Under the pieces are notes generated by a model. The model saw only the letters and a list, made by a program, of their open reading frames with translations. It was not told where the DNA came from and did no database searches. A stretch of DNA of 64,000 nucleotides, taken from CAWDVB01 sp963824105 (GTDB lineage Bacteria; Actinomycetota; Actinomycetes; Propionibacteriales; Nocardioidaceae). Position numbers and translations under genes: made by a program. The stretch is taken from contig CAWGNN010000006.1 of assembly GCA_963824105.1 (NCBI GenBank), positions 124,001 to 188,000 of the forward strand. The letters run 5' to 3'. Positions 26,650 to 35,765 of this stretch are shown here, one piece after another; positions within the stretch are counted from its first letter, which is position 1; each line of letters opens with the position of its first letter.

Positions 26650-27705
26650 ATGTCGCACTCGCACACCGCAACCCGGATCGTGAAAGCCGGACGTCCCGAG
26701 CCCGTGCCGGACGCTCCTCTCAACGTGCCGATCACGATGGCCTCGACCTATGTCGCCGGCGGTGACCTGGAGTACGGCCGGTACGCCAACCCCACCTGGA
26801 TGGCCTTCGAGGAGGCACTGGGCGAGCTCGAGTCCGGCGAGTGCGTGGCTTTCGCCTCGGGACTCGCAGCCGTCGCGGCCGTGCTCGACCTCGTGCCGCA
26901 CGGCGGGGTCGTCGTCGCACCCCGCCACAGCTACACCGGCACCCTCGGGCAGCTCGCCACTTTGGAGGCCAAGGGCCGGGTGCAGGCCCGTCTGGTGGAT
27001 ATCGCCGACGAGAACGCACTCCGGTCGGCGATGACCGACGCCGCCATGGTCTGGCTGGAGTCCCCGACCAATCCGGCGCTCGAGGTCATCGACCTGGTGG
27101 CCGCGATCGAGGCGGGCCACGCAGCCGGGGCGCGCGTCGTCGTCGACAACACGTTCGCGACTCCCCTGTCCCAACGGCCCCTCGACCTCGGGGCCGACAT
27201 CGTGGTCCACTCCGCGACCAAGATGCTCTCCGGCCATAGCGACGCGGTCATGGGTGCGGCGGTGACCGCGGATACCGCCATACGGGCGGCGCTGAAGCAG
27301 CACCGCGACCTGACCGGCGCGATCCCGGGCACTCTGGAGGCCTGGCTGGCACTCAGGGGCATGCGCACCCTGCATCTCCGGTTCGAGCGTGCACAGTCCA
27401 ACGCCGCGATCCTCGCCGAGCGGCTCGCCCACCATCCGGCGGTCGCCGAGGTGCGTTACCCCGGGTTCGGCGCGATGATCTCGATCGTCCCGGCGGGCGG
27501 GGTGCCGGCCGCGGACCGCCTGGCCGAGGAGACGCGCATCTGGGTGCACGCGACCAGCCTCGGTGGCGTCGAGTCGACGCTGGAACGCCGGCGACGCTGG
27601 CCCGCCGAGGCCGCCACCATCCCGGACGCCCTGGTCCGCCTGTCAGTGGGCATCGAGGACGTCGAGGACCTCTGGGAGGACCTGGCGCAGGCACTGGCGC
27701 AGTAG
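26650..27705 (+). CDS. Cys/Met-metabolism PLP-dependent enzyme (cystathionine synthase/lyase-like)
   Basis: This 351-residue enzyme is of the cystathionine gamma-synthase/beta-lyase family. The PLP lysine lies in HSATKMLSGHSDAVMG near residue 197. Other family blocks are YGRYANPTWMAFEEALGELE, FASGLAAVAAVL and VDNTFATPLSQRPL. Near the C-terminus the usual GGVES(L)xxxP region reads GGVESTLERRRRWPAEA, so the substrate-side chemistry may differ from textbook MetB. It faces gpsA and is divergent from ddl. The exact reaction is not assigned. Confidence 0.85.
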   Translation: MSHSHTATRIVKAGRPEPVPDAPLNVPITMASTYVAGGDLEYGRYANPTWMAFEEALGELESGECVAFASGLAAVAAVLDLVPHGGVVVAPRHSYTGTLGQLATLEAKGRVQARLVDIADENALRSAMTDAAMVWLESPTNPALEVIDLVAAIEAGHAAGARVVVDNTFATPLSQRPLDLGADIVVHSATKMLSGHSDAVMGAAVTADTAIRAALKQHRDLTGAIPGTLEAWLALRGMRTLHLRFERAQSNAAILAERLAHHPAVAEVRYPGFGAMISIVPAGGVPAADRLAEETRIWVHATSLGGVESTLERRRRWPAEAATIPDALVRLSVGIEDVEDLWEDLAQALAQ

Positions 27706-27718
27706 ATCTCCGCCAGGA

Positions 27719-28720
27719 TCAGTCCCGCTCCGGTTTGGTGCTTCGGGAGAGCATCAGCTCCACCAACTGCTGCGGCGAGATCTCGCCGGTGACTACGGCG
27801 TGCACAGCGCCCACGATCGGCACGTCCACGCCGGACCGTTCGGCCAGCTCGAGGATCGACGAGCAGGACTTGACGCCCTCGGCGACCTGACGCGTCGACC
27901 CGGTGATCTCCTCACGGCTCATGCCGGTACCGAGCTTCACTCCGAACGTGCGGTTCCGTGACAGAGGTGAGGAGCAGGTGGCGACCAGGTCGCCCAGGCC
28001 GGCCAGCCCCATCAGGGTGAGGGGGTCCGCGCCGAGGCGAGTGGCCAGGCGTGCGGTCTCGGCGAGCCCTCGGGTGATCACCGAGGCGGTGGTGTTGTCG
28101 CCGAAGCCCAGGCCGATGGCCATCCCGACGGCCAGCGCGATGACGTTCTTGCAGGCGCCACCGATCTCGCAGCCCACGACGTCGGTGCTGGAGTAGGGCC
28201 GGAAGGATGGGCCGTGGATCGCGTCGCGCACCCGCTCAGCGACCTCGACATCGGAGCACGCGACGACGCTGGCCGCCGGCTCCCGGGCCACGATCTCCTT
28301 GGAGAGGTTGGGCCCGCTCACCACGGCGATGGTGCCCGGATCCCGCTCGAGGACTTCGGCGATCACCTCGCTCATGCGCTTGAGCGATCCCAGCTCGACA
28401 CCCTTCATCAACGACAGGACGACCGCGTCCGCCGGCACCAGGTCCTTCCAGTCGGAGAGGTTCTCCCTCAGGACCTGGGAGGGCATCGCCAGCACGACAT
28501 ACTCGGCTCCGCCGAGAGCCTTGGCCGCGTCGTGCGTAGCGACGATCGCCTCGGGGAGCTGCACCCCCGGGAAGTAGTCCGGGTTCTCGTGCTTGGTGTT
28601 GATCGCTTCGCAAACCTCGTCGCGGCGCGCCCAGAGCCTCACCTCGTTGCCGCCGTCGGCCAGCACGAGCGAGAAGGCGGTGCCCCACGAGCCACCACCC
28701 ATCACCGCGAAGCTCGCCAT
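27719..28720 (-). CDS. gpsA: NAD(P)-dependent glycerol-3-phosphate dehydrogenase
   Basis: GpsA reduces dihydroxyacetone phosphate to sn-glycerol-3-phosphate for phospholipid synthesis. It has about 333 residues. The nucleotide-binding motif FAVMGGGSWGTAFS is at the N-terminus, with SGPNLSKEIVAREPAA and the substrate-side CEIGGACKNVIALAVGMAIG further on. The start is ATG 28720 or GTG 28723, both overlapping the plsC stop. Pairing with plsC makes a short phospholipid-precursor operon. Confidence 0.95.
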   Translation of the reverse strand: MASFAVMGGGSWGTAFSLVLADGGNEVRLWARRDEVCEAINTKHENPDYFPGVQLPEAIVATHDAAKALGGAEYVVLAMPSQVLRENLSDWKDLVPADAVVLSLMKGVELGSLKRMSEVIAEVLERDPGTIAVVSGPNLSKEIVAREPAASVVACSDVEVAERVRDAIHGPSFRPYSSTDVVGCEIGGACKNVIALAVGMAIGLGFGDNTTASVITRGLAETARLATRLGADPLTLMGLAGLGDLVATCSSPLSRNRTFGVKLGTGMSREEITGSTRQVAEGVKSCSSILELAERSGVDVPIVGAVHAVVTGEISPQQLVELMLSRSTKPERD

Positions 28721-29481
28721 CACCGAGACCGCTTCTTGTGGGGGTTACCGATCTGAGCGACCCCGGCCTTGCGGGGGTCGAAACGCTCCGCCGGAGCCTT
28801 CTCTCCCCGGATGATCTCCAGCTCGGCCGTGATCGCCGCCATGATCCGCTCGGTGGCCTGGCGAAGCAGGTCATTGGTGATCGGCTTGCCGCGGAGGTCG
28901 TCGAGGTCGACCGGGTTGCCGAAGCGCATGTGGATGGTCTTGCGAGGGAAGATCTTGGGCAGCTTGGCGTACGGGTAGAGCACCTCGTGCGCTCCCCACT
29001 GCGCAACCGGGATCACGTCCTTGCCCGACGCCAGGGCGATGCGAGCCGCCCCGGTCTTGCCAATCATCGGCCACAGATCGGGGTCACGGGTGATCGTCCC
29101 CTCCGGGTAGACGATGATCAGCTTGCCTTCCTGAACGGCCTCGACCGCGGAGTGGAAGGCCGAGGCGGCGTCACTGGTCAGTCGGTGCACCGGGACCTGG
29201 CCGGTCCCCTCCACGATCTGCTTGAGGCCAGGAACCTTGAACAGGGAGTCCTTGGCGAGGAAGCGGGGCAGCCGACCGTTGTCCACGATGGCGTGGGCGA
29301 AAGTGAGCGGGTCGAGGTGCGAGTGGTGGTTGGGGGCGATGACCGCGCCGTCCTCTGCGGGAATGCGCTCGGTGCCGACCCAGTCGCGTTTGGTGATCAC
29401 CATCAGGATCGGGCGAATGATCCCGATGGACAGCCGCCACGCCCAGCCCATCCGCTCGCGGATCTTGCGCCGACCTGACAT
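28720..29481 (-). CDS. plsC: 1-acyl-sn-glycerol-3-phosphate acyltransferase
   Basis: This is a PlsC-type acyltransferase of 253 residues that makes phosphatidic acid. The catalytic HX4D motif is NHHSHLDPLTF near residue 50, and the acceptor motif YPEGTITRDPDLWPM is near 125. An amphipathic hydrophobic stretch at the N-terminus (WRLSIGIIRPILMVI) suits membrane association. It overlaps gpsA and is divergent from cofC. Confidence 0.92.
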   Translation of the reverse strand: MSGRRKIRERMGWAWRLSIGIIRPILMVITKRDWVGTERIPAEDGAVIAPNHHSHLDPLTFAHAIVDNGRLPRFLAKDSLFKVPGLKQIVEGTGQVPVHRLTSDAASAFHSAVEAVQEGKLIIVYPEGTITRDPDLWPMIGKTGAARIALASGKDVIPVAQWGAHEVLYPYAKLPKIFPRKTIHMRFGNPVDLDDLRGKPITNDLLRQATERIMAAITAELEIIRGEKAPAERFDPRKAGVAQIGNPHKKRSR

Positions 29482-29567
29482 CCAGTCCTCGATTCGTCTC
29501 GGTTCGGCACGAGACTATCGCCGTCGGGCCCTGGGGCAGGTGGAGCGGCCTGGCAGGATCGACCACG

Positions 29568-30209
29568 ATGCACGATCAATACGCGGCCCTGGTGCCGATC
29601 AAGCGTGTGGCCCGCGGCAAGTCCCGCCTGGGCGAGCTCGGCGACGCCGCCCGGCAGCGGCTGGTGATGGCGTTCGCACTCGACACCGTCACCGCACTTC
29701 TCGAGTCTCGAGCGATAGCACTGGTGGTCGCCGTGACCGACGATGTCGAGGTCGCCGTGGCCTGCCGAGCGCTCGGTGCCACGGCGATCCCTGACGGCGG
29801 TGACGACCTCAACGACACCTTGGTCCAGGCGGCCGCCGAGGTGGCCCGCCGCGAACCGGCCCTGAGGATCATGGCGGTGGTCGCGGACCTGCCCGGACTG
29901 GACGCAGCCACGGTCGATCAGATGGCTGGCCTCCTCACCGAAGGGCCCACCGGGTTCGTCCCCGACGCGTCGGGGCGTGGCACGACGGCCTACCTCGCCA
30001 CGTCGTACGACGACTTCAGTCCACAGTTCGGCCCCGGCTCGGCGGCCGCGCACGGCTCGTCAGGGGCTCAGGAGCTCGCCCTGCCCGCCGAGAGCACGGC
30101 ACGCCAGGACATCGACACACCGCAGGATCTGGAGCAGGCCCGAACCCGGCTGGGCGCGCACACACGACTGGCGCTGACCCAGCTGGATATCGGGAACGAT
30201 CTGCGCTGA
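29568..30209 (+). CDS. cofC: 2-phospho-L-lactate / phosphoenolpyruvate guanylyltransferase
   Basis: CofC/FbiD activates phospholactate or PEP with GTP for coenzyme F420 synthesis. The 213-residue protein has the N-terminal VPIKRVARGKSRL, VVADLPGLDAATVDQM, and the family signatures FVPDASGRGTTAYLA and FGPGSAAAH, ending in the RQDIDTPQDLEQA motif. Its presence indicates an F420-producing host. Start ATG 29568; divergent from plsC, convergent with hup. Confidence 0.9.
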   Translation: MHDQYAALVPIKRVARGKSRLGELGDAARQRLVMAFALDTVTALLESRAIALVVAVTDDVEVAVACRALGATAIPDGGDDLNDTLVQAAAEVARREPALRIMAVVADLPGLDAATVDQMAGLLTEGPTGFVPDASGRGTTAYLATSYDDFSPQFGPGSAAAHGSSGAQELALPAESTARQDIDTPQDLEQARTRLGAHTRLALTQLDIGNDLR

Positions 30210-30210
30210 G

Positions 30211-30230
30211 GCGGGACCATGAGCTCCCGC
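30211..30230. terminator. Small hairpin between convergent cofC and hup
   Basis: GCGGGA (30211-30216) pairs with TCCCGC (30225-30230) over an eight-base loop in the 34-base gap between the two convergent stops. The stem is short and no T-run follows on either side. Confidence 0.3.
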
Positions 30231-30243
30231 CCCAGCGCGACTC

Positions 30244-30822
<579 letters not shown>

Positions 30823-30874
30823 AGCCTCCCCTTTCGTGAGCTGTGGCGCCGAGCTGATTGCCCGGCCTCCCGCC

Positions 30875-30903
30875 ACCGTAAGCAATCGCGCACTCAGTAA
30901 CAA
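30875..30903 (-). promoter_or_regulatory. Predicted hup promoter
   Basis: On the minus strand, TTGTTA (30903-30898) and TACGGT (30880-30875) have a 17-base spacer and lie about 50 bases upstream of the GTG start. Both boxes fit actinobacterial housekeeping promoters. Confidence 0.5.
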
Positions 30904-31000
30904 CGACCGAACGGCCCAATCGCGTTATTTCGTTGGCGATGAGAGGACTGATGGATCGGGTCGGAAGTCAGGGCCGAAGCACGGCACGGCGGTGGACCTC

Positions 31001-31135
31001 TCACTGACCGAGCCGCTCCATGACTTTCGGAGCTTCGGCCAGAGAGTGCACCTCGATGTCAGCCCGGATGCGGCCGCCCTGTGAAAGAGCGACGACGTCG
31101 TACATGTCCGCGGTCGTTGCTCCGTAGGGACGCAC
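31001..31135 (-). pseudogene. C-terminal remnant of a zinc-type alcohol dehydrogenase
   Basis: Reading the minus strand from 31135 gives RPYGATTADMYDVVALSQGG, then RIRADIEVHSLAEAPKVMER, LGQ and a stop at 31001. This looks like the last 45 residues of a medium-chain (zinc-type) alcohol dehydrogenase, where a cofactor-domain strand precedes a GRI(R)xxIExxxLxxAPxxxxRL motif. The frame meets a stop near 31194, and no catalytic or cofactor domain lies upstream. It occupies the otherwise gene-free stretch 30904-31230 between hup and the acetyltransferase; the remainder of that stretch shows no feature beyond the hup promoter. Confidence 0.55.
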
Positions 31136-31230
31136 GACGCGGATAGGCCAGGGGCGAGGAGTTGAGCGGGATTCGACCTCCGGCCCTGCTCATGCGGCCT
31201 TCTCCACGGATGGATCTCGGCGCCCGAAGT

Positions 31231-31743
31231 TCAGTGCCCGGCCCCGAAGGCCTCGTGGAAGCTGACCTGGCCTTGCGGGATGTGGTCGGCGAAGGGCAGC
31301 GCGAAGAAGACCTCCGCAGGTACCCCCTCGACCGCGAGCCCGGGGCTGTTCCGGAATCCGAACCGCGGGTAGTAGTCGGGATGCCCGACCAGGCAGCAGC
31401 CCGCGGCTCCGATCGCGCGAAGCCTCGCCAGTCCAGCCTCGATCAATGCGGTGCCGATGCCCAGGCGCTGAAGTTCTGGGAGCACCGAGACCGGCCCGAG
31501 GCCATACCAGCCGGTGGCACCGTCGGAGACGGTCACCGGTGAGAAGGCGATGTGCCCGACCACGCGGTCGTCGCGCTCGGCGACCAGTGAGACCGTGAGC
31601 GCCCTCGCCGCGCGCAGTGCCGCGACGATGAGCTGCTCGGTGTGGTCACTCAGTGCAAGGTCGCGGAAGGCGGTCTCGGTCACCTCGCCGATCACGTCGG
31701 CGTCGGCGTCGGTCTCGTCCCGAATCACGGTCTGTGGGTTCAT
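31231..31743 (-). CDS. GNAT-family N-acetyltransferase (YhbS-like)
   Basis: This is a 170-residue GNAT protein. The acetyl-CoA-binding block is LGPVSVLPELQRLGIGTALI near residue 80, followed by GCCLVGHPDYYPRFGFR, the pattern of the YhbS-like group. ATG 31743 (MNPQTVIRDETDADAD) starts the fold; a longer upstream frame is antisense to the phosphotransferase gene. The substrate is unknown. Confidence 0.87.
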   Translation of the reverse strand: MNPQTVIRDETDADADVIGEVTETAFRDLALSDHTEQLIVAALRAARALTVSLVAERDDRVVGHIAFSPVTVSDGATGWYGLGPVSVLPELQRLGIGTALIEAGLARLRAIGAAGCCLVGHPDYYPRFGFRNSPGLAVEGVPAEVFFALPFADHIPQGQVSFHEAFGAGH

Positions 31744-31829
31744 GGCTGTGATGCAGTATGCCCTTTCTGGGCGCGATACCACCCGCCAGGTGGCGCGGTC
31801 GGAGACGTCGAGTTCGCGGTCCTCGGCGC

Positions 31830-32990
31830 CTATTCGCTCTCCCCCATCGACCGCGAGGCGAGACCGGAACGATGCTCGCGCTCCACGGCGCGGATGATCC
31901 GGCGGCACCGCTGCTCGAGCACATGGACGAAGAACCAGAAGAAGCGAAACGCCGGGTTGGTGGTCTGCCGGTGGTAGTAGCGGTAGTAGACCTGCTGGAT
32001 GATCCCGGCGAGCCGGAACAGGCCGAACACCTCGTAGAAGGCCCATTCCGACCTGGTGAGGTCGATCCCGGTGCGCTGGCAGTAGTAGGCGACGACTTCC
32101 TCACGCGTCAGCATTCCGGGCACGTCCGTGGGCTGTCGCCGGAACCGGCGGTAGACGAAGCCGTCGTCGGCCTGCACCCAGTACGCCAGCGCACCCCCCA
32201 GATCCATGAGGGGGTCGCCCACGGTCGCCATCTCCCAGTCCAGCAGCGCCACCGGACGGGTCGGGTTGTCGGGGTCGAGGACGATGTTGTCGAAGCGGAA
32301 GTCGTTGTGGATGAGGACCGATCCTCGGTCCGCGGGCTGGTTGGCCTCCAGCCAGTCGATCACCTTCGCGAACGTTCCGACGTTGCGGGTCCGCGCCCGG
32401 CGGTAGCGCTCGGCCCAGCCGCTCACCTGGCGGGCTACATACCCCTCCCCCTTGCCCAGATCGGCAAGCCCAGCGGCATCCACGTCGATCGAGTGCAGGT
32501 CGATGAGCACGTCGAGCGTGCTCCGGCACAACAAGGCGACCGACTCACGGTCCTGTGGGACCTCGGGAGGAAACTCCGTCCGCGGGATCGGTCCCCGGAC
32601 CGGCTTCATGACGTAGAACGGGCTGCCGAGGACCGTCGGGTCCTCGCACAGGCAGACGGTGGGGGCAACCAGCGGGAAGACCGGCCGGAGTCGGGTCTGG
32701 ATCCGGTACTCCCTGGCCATGTCGTGTCCACCACCGGGCTTGGCGCCCGATGGTGGCCGGCGCAGGATCAGGTCGGCGCCGCTGGCGTAGCGGAGCAGGT
32801 AGGTCAGATTGGAGACGCCCCCGGAGAACTGCTTCACCTCCGGCACGCCCATCACAGCGGCGAGCAGGGACGGATCCACGTGCTCGGGCAGCCAGGCGGC
32901 GAGCGCCTCGACGTCGAAGGCGTCCTCGGCTCGGACCTCGCGCGCGCCCCGGAGCCCGGGCGGGTCGGCGCCATCTCCGGAGGGCGTCAC
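31830..32990 (-). CDS. Aminoglycoside-phosphotransferase-fold kinase (ACAD10/FadE36-type)
   Basis: This 386-residue APH-fold protein has the glycine-rich loop FSGGVSNLTYLLRYASG, the catalytic VLIHNDFRFDNIVLD and the metal-binding LLDWEMATVGDPLMDLG. Proteins of this group are typically encoded beside acyl-CoA dehydrogenases, as here, and are linked to hydroxyacyl-CoA breakdown rather than drug resistance. GTG 32990 has GGAG six bases upstream. The C-terminal third is aromatic-rich (YYRYYHRQTTNPAFRFFWFF). Confidence 0.9.
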   Translation of the reverse strand: MTPSGDGADPPGLRGAREVRAEDAFDVEALAAWLPEHVDPSLLAAVMGVPEVKQFSGGVSNLTYLLRYASGADLILRRPPSGAKPGGGHDMAREYRIQTRLRPVFPLVAPTVCLCEDPTVLGSPFYVMKPVRGPIPRTEFPPEVPQDRESVALLCRSTLDVLIDLHSIDVDAAGLADLGKGEGYVARQVSGWAERYRRARTRNVGTFAKVIDWLEANQPADRGSVLIHNDFRFDNIVLDPDNPTRPVALLDWEMATVGDPLMDLGGALAYWVQADDGFVYRRFRRQPTDVPGMLTREEVVAYYCQRTGIDLTRSEWAFYEVFGLFRLAGIIQQVYYRYYHRQTTNPAFRFFWFFVHVLEQRCRRIIRAVEREHRSGLASRSMGESE

Positions 32991-33075
32991 GACCAGCTCC
33001 TCACCACGGTCACCGGCCTCGCCTTCGACTTTGCGGATACCCGAACGTCCTCACCTGCAGCGGGGAGGAGCGAGG

Positions 33076-34335
33076 TCACCTGGCAGCCCCGTACTTGCCA
33101 AGCTCGAGCCGAGCGATGAGACCCCTGTGCACCTCATCGGGCCCGTCGGCCAGTCGGAGGGAGCGAGCAGCGCTCCAGGCTGCCGCGAGCGGGAAGTCGT
33201 TGCTCATCCCGCCTCCACCGTGGATCTGGATGGCGAAGTCGATCACCCGCTGGGCCATGTTGGGGACCGCGACCTTGATCTGGGAGACCTCCGACAGAGC
33301 GTTCATCGGGCCGCCTTCGTCGAGCTTCCAGGCCGCGTTCAGCACGAGCAGCCGCATCGCGTCGATCTCGATCCGTGCGTCGGCGACGCGCTCCCGGTTC
33401 CCCCCGAGGTTGACCAAGGGCTTGCCGAACGCCACGCGCTCCAGCCCGCGCCGACAGGCCAGCTCCAAGGCGTGCTCAGCCAGTCCGATCAGTCGCATGC
33501 AGTGGTGCACCCGACCAGGCCCGAGCCGCCCCTGGGCGATCTCGAAGGCCCTGCCACGCCCGGCGATGATGTTCTCGACCGGCACCCGGACATCGGTGAA
33601 CGACACCTCGCCGTGGCCGAAGGGCTCCTCCTGGTACCCCATGGTGTCGATCATGCGCTCGACGCGGACCCCGGGTGTGTCCGTGGGCACCAGCACCATC
33701 GAGTGCCGATGGTGACGATCCGCCACCGGGTCGCTGACCCCCATCACGATGAGGATCTTGCAGTCGGGGTGGCCAAGGCCGGTCGACCACCACTTGCGGC
33801 CGTTGAGGGCCACCTCGTCACCCTCGACGACGGCGGTGAGCTCCATGTTGGTCGCGTCGGAGGAGGCGACTCCCGGCTCGGTCATGCAGAAGGCACTGCG
33901 AATCCTCCCCTCCAGCAGTGGGTCGAGCCATTGCTCCTGCTGCTCCGGCGAGCCGTACTTCAGCAGCACCTCTGCGTTGCCGCTGTCCGGGGCGTTGCAG
34001 TTGAAGACGAAAGGAGCCAGGAAGGATCGCCCCATCGCCTCCGCAACCGGGGCGTAGTCGACATTGCTCAGCCCCGAACCGCCGCGCGTGCCGTACCGCT
34101 GCGCATACGGACCCTCGTGCCCAGCCGGGAGGAACAGGTTCCACAGGCCCTCCGCATGCGCCCGAGCGCGCAGCTCGTCCAAGATCGGCTGCTGCTGCCA
34201 CGGATCACCGCCCGAGGAGCGCAACCTGGCGACCTCCCGCTGGTGGTCCTCCTCGATGGGAGCGATGTGCTCATCGACGAACGAACGAACGGCTGCGGTG
34301 AGCTCGGCAGCCCTCGGTGAAGGAGAGAAGTCCAT
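33076..34335 (-). CDS. Acyl-CoA dehydrogenase
   Basis: This is a 419-residue flavoprotein dehydrogenase. The family signatures are FCMTEPGVASSDATN near residue 150, ALNGRKWWSTGLGHPDCKI near 185 and QIHGGGGMSNDFPLA near 375; it shows the length and pattern of the long acyl-CoA dehydrogenase 10/11-like group. ATG 34335 (MDFSPSPRAAEL) is chosen over upstream starts. It is transcribed just before the phosphotransferase, the usual pair. A truncated copy of its middle lies 1.6 kb away. Confidence 0.93.
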   Translation of the reverse strand: MDFSPSPRAAELTAAVRSFVDEHIAPIEEDHQREVARLRSSGGDPWQQQPILDELRARAHAEGLWNLFLPAGHEGPYAQRYGTRGGSGLSNVDYAPVAEAMGRSFLAPFVFNCNAPDSGNAEVLLKYGSPEQQEQWLDPLLEGRIRSAFCMTEPGVASSDATNMELTAVVEGDEVALNGRKWWSTGLGHPDCKILIVMGVSDPVADRHHRHSMVLVPTDTPGVRVERMIDTMGYQEEPFGHGEVSFTDVRVPVENIIAGRGRAFEIAQGRLGPGRVHHCMRLIGLAEHALELACRRGLERVAFGKPLVNLGGNRERVADARIEIDAMRLLVLNAAWKLDEGGPMNALSEVSQIKVAVPNMAQRVIDFAIQIHGGGGMSNDFPLAAAWSAARSLRLADGPDEVHRGLIARLELGKYGAAR

Positions 34336-34561
34336 GCAGACGACGGTAGCGACTTTGACGCCATCTGCACCCCAGGTGATCGAAGCGGAGCGTCGACGCG
34401 TCTCGACCCCCGCGAGGAACCAGCCTGCATCTCCAAGCACTCGCCGAGCTGTTGCGCTGACTACCTGAACCCGCACCGATGAGCGTGGCTCCCCGGCAGG
34501 CCCGTCTATGCAGTGGACTCAGCGAGCGAGTCTCCGTAACCTCAAGGGCCCTAGCCCCTGG

Positions 34562-35203
34562 TCAGGAACCGACCTTGATCGCGACGATCGAGCCGGTGAG
34601 AGCGTCCAGGGTGTGGCTGTTCCCGGACCGGCAAGTGAGGGTGATCGGGCCGTTGCCTGAGTAGATGCCCTGGTAGGTGAGGTAGTTCTCCGTGTAGTTC
34701 GTCTGGCCCACTCGGTAAACCGGGTCGTCGATGATCCCGCCGGAGCCCGACAGGGTGCAGTCGTAGCGGAACGAGTTCCCGCCACCGTCGTTCCCGGTCT
34801 CGCCTTGAAGCCTGCTGACCACGATGTACTTCCCCGAAGGCACCGAGAGGCTCATCAGTTCGTGGAGTTCGCCGGATGCGGTCATCGTGACCGGAGTACT
34901 GAAGCTCGTCGCGTAGCCGCCGGAGGCGAAGAACGACGAGTTGTGTCCATCGAGGAGGTCTGCGTTGAGATTCGAGACCTTGCCCCTACCGTTGACGGCC
35001 AGGGGCGCGGCGGCGCTCGACGTGGTTCTCAGCTTGAGGGCCGGTCCGCCCGTGGTTCGCTTGAGCGTGGTGATCGTGTTGGCCTTGTTGATCTTGCCCA
35101 GGATGAACGAGTGTCCGGTGGCGGCCAGCGCCACGGTGTTCCCGGCAAGTGCCAGGACCGTGAGCGCGCCGATGATTGCGAAGAAGGCCTTGAATCGATG
35201 CAT
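34562..35203 (-). CDS. Exported protein of unknown function
   Basis: This 213-residue protein has a clear signal peptide (KAFFAIIGALTVLALAGNTV, cleavage around ALA-A). The mature part has ILGKINKANTITTLKRTTGG and VSNLNADLLDGHNSSFFASG, a motif seen in actinobacterial surface proteins and phage-tail-like fibres, then a beta-rich C-terminal half with two cysteines (YDCTLS, LTCRSG). No enzyme signature was recognised. It is flanked by the acyl-CoA dehydrogenase gene and by the dehydrogenase fragment. The 226 bases between it and the dehydrogenase start hold no recognisable gene. Confidence 0.75.
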   Translation of the reverse strand: MHRFKAFFAIIGALTVLALAGNTVALAATGHSFILGKINKANTITTLKRTTGGPALKLRTTSSAAAPLAVNGRGKVSNLNADLLDGHNSSFFASGGYATSFSTPVTMTASGELHELMSLSVPSGKYIVVSRLQGETGNDGGGNSFRYDCTLSGSGGIIDDPVYRVGQTNYTENYLTYQGIYSGNGPITLTCRSGNSHTLDALTGSIVAIKVGS

Positions 35204-35376
35204 GGTCGTTGCTTCCTATCCTCGAACGATCGCTGCCCACCGACACACGCAACAGCAGGGCTTCGGGTGGCGGCCGCCTCACGGCTGGGTCGGACCGTCC
35301 CCATTGTGACCCCAGATCGGCCCGACGACTACCCAGCCACGAGGGTGGGCTCGGGCGCTACCAACGGGCCGCGGCG

Positions 35377-35500
35377 GGTGGCTAAGGCCGGTCGACCACC
35401 ACTTGCGGCCGTTGAGGGCCACCTCGCCACCCTCGGCGACGCCGGCGAGCTCCATGTTGGAGGGAGCGACGCCCGGCTCGGTCATGCAGAAGGCGCTGCG
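35377..35500 (-). pseudogene. Duplicated fragment of the acyl-CoA dehydrogenase gene
   Basis: Bases 35377-35500 match 33769-33900 of the nearby dehydrogenase at high nucleotide identity, including an unbroken identical run of more than 30 bases around GGTCGACCACCACTTGCGG. A nine-base in-frame deletion removes part of the VASSDATN loop. The peptide reads SAFCMTEPGVAPSNMEL and ALNGRKWWSTGLSHP before losing similarity. No flanking part of the dehydrogenase is present, so it is not functional. Confidence 0.8.
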
Positions 35501-35740
35501 ATGGATGCCTTCCTACGTCAGCAGGGGCACGAGGACTCCTGGCAACTGGACCGCAATCTCGGACTTCAAGAGGGCAACGCATCGGTGCTCCTGATCGCCA
35601 CCTTCCCGGACGAAAGGGCTCCTCGCGGTCGAGACCTGAAGCCGCGGTGCGGCTGGCGTCGCGTTCTTCCGGCGCGCCAGACGAACGTCCTTCGGCTTCG
35701 CCTCCCGCAGTGCTCACGGAGCGGCACCGTGCCACGCGAG
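35501..35740. other. Intergenic stretch without a recognisable gene
   Basis: This 240-base stretch lies between the dehydrogenase fragment and the leuD hairpin. The open frames here have no recognisable domain or good ribosome-binding site. Decayed sequence is likely, given the adjacent fragment. Confidence 0.5.
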
Positions 35741-35765
35741 TGACCCCGGCGGCTCCCCGGGGTCA
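35741..35765 (-). terminator. Hairpin at the end of leuCD
   Basis: TGACCCCGG (35741-35749) pairs perfectly with CCGGGGTCA (35757-35765), which includes the leuD stop codon. No T-run follows, but the position suits an end-of-operon hairpin. Confidence 0.5.
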
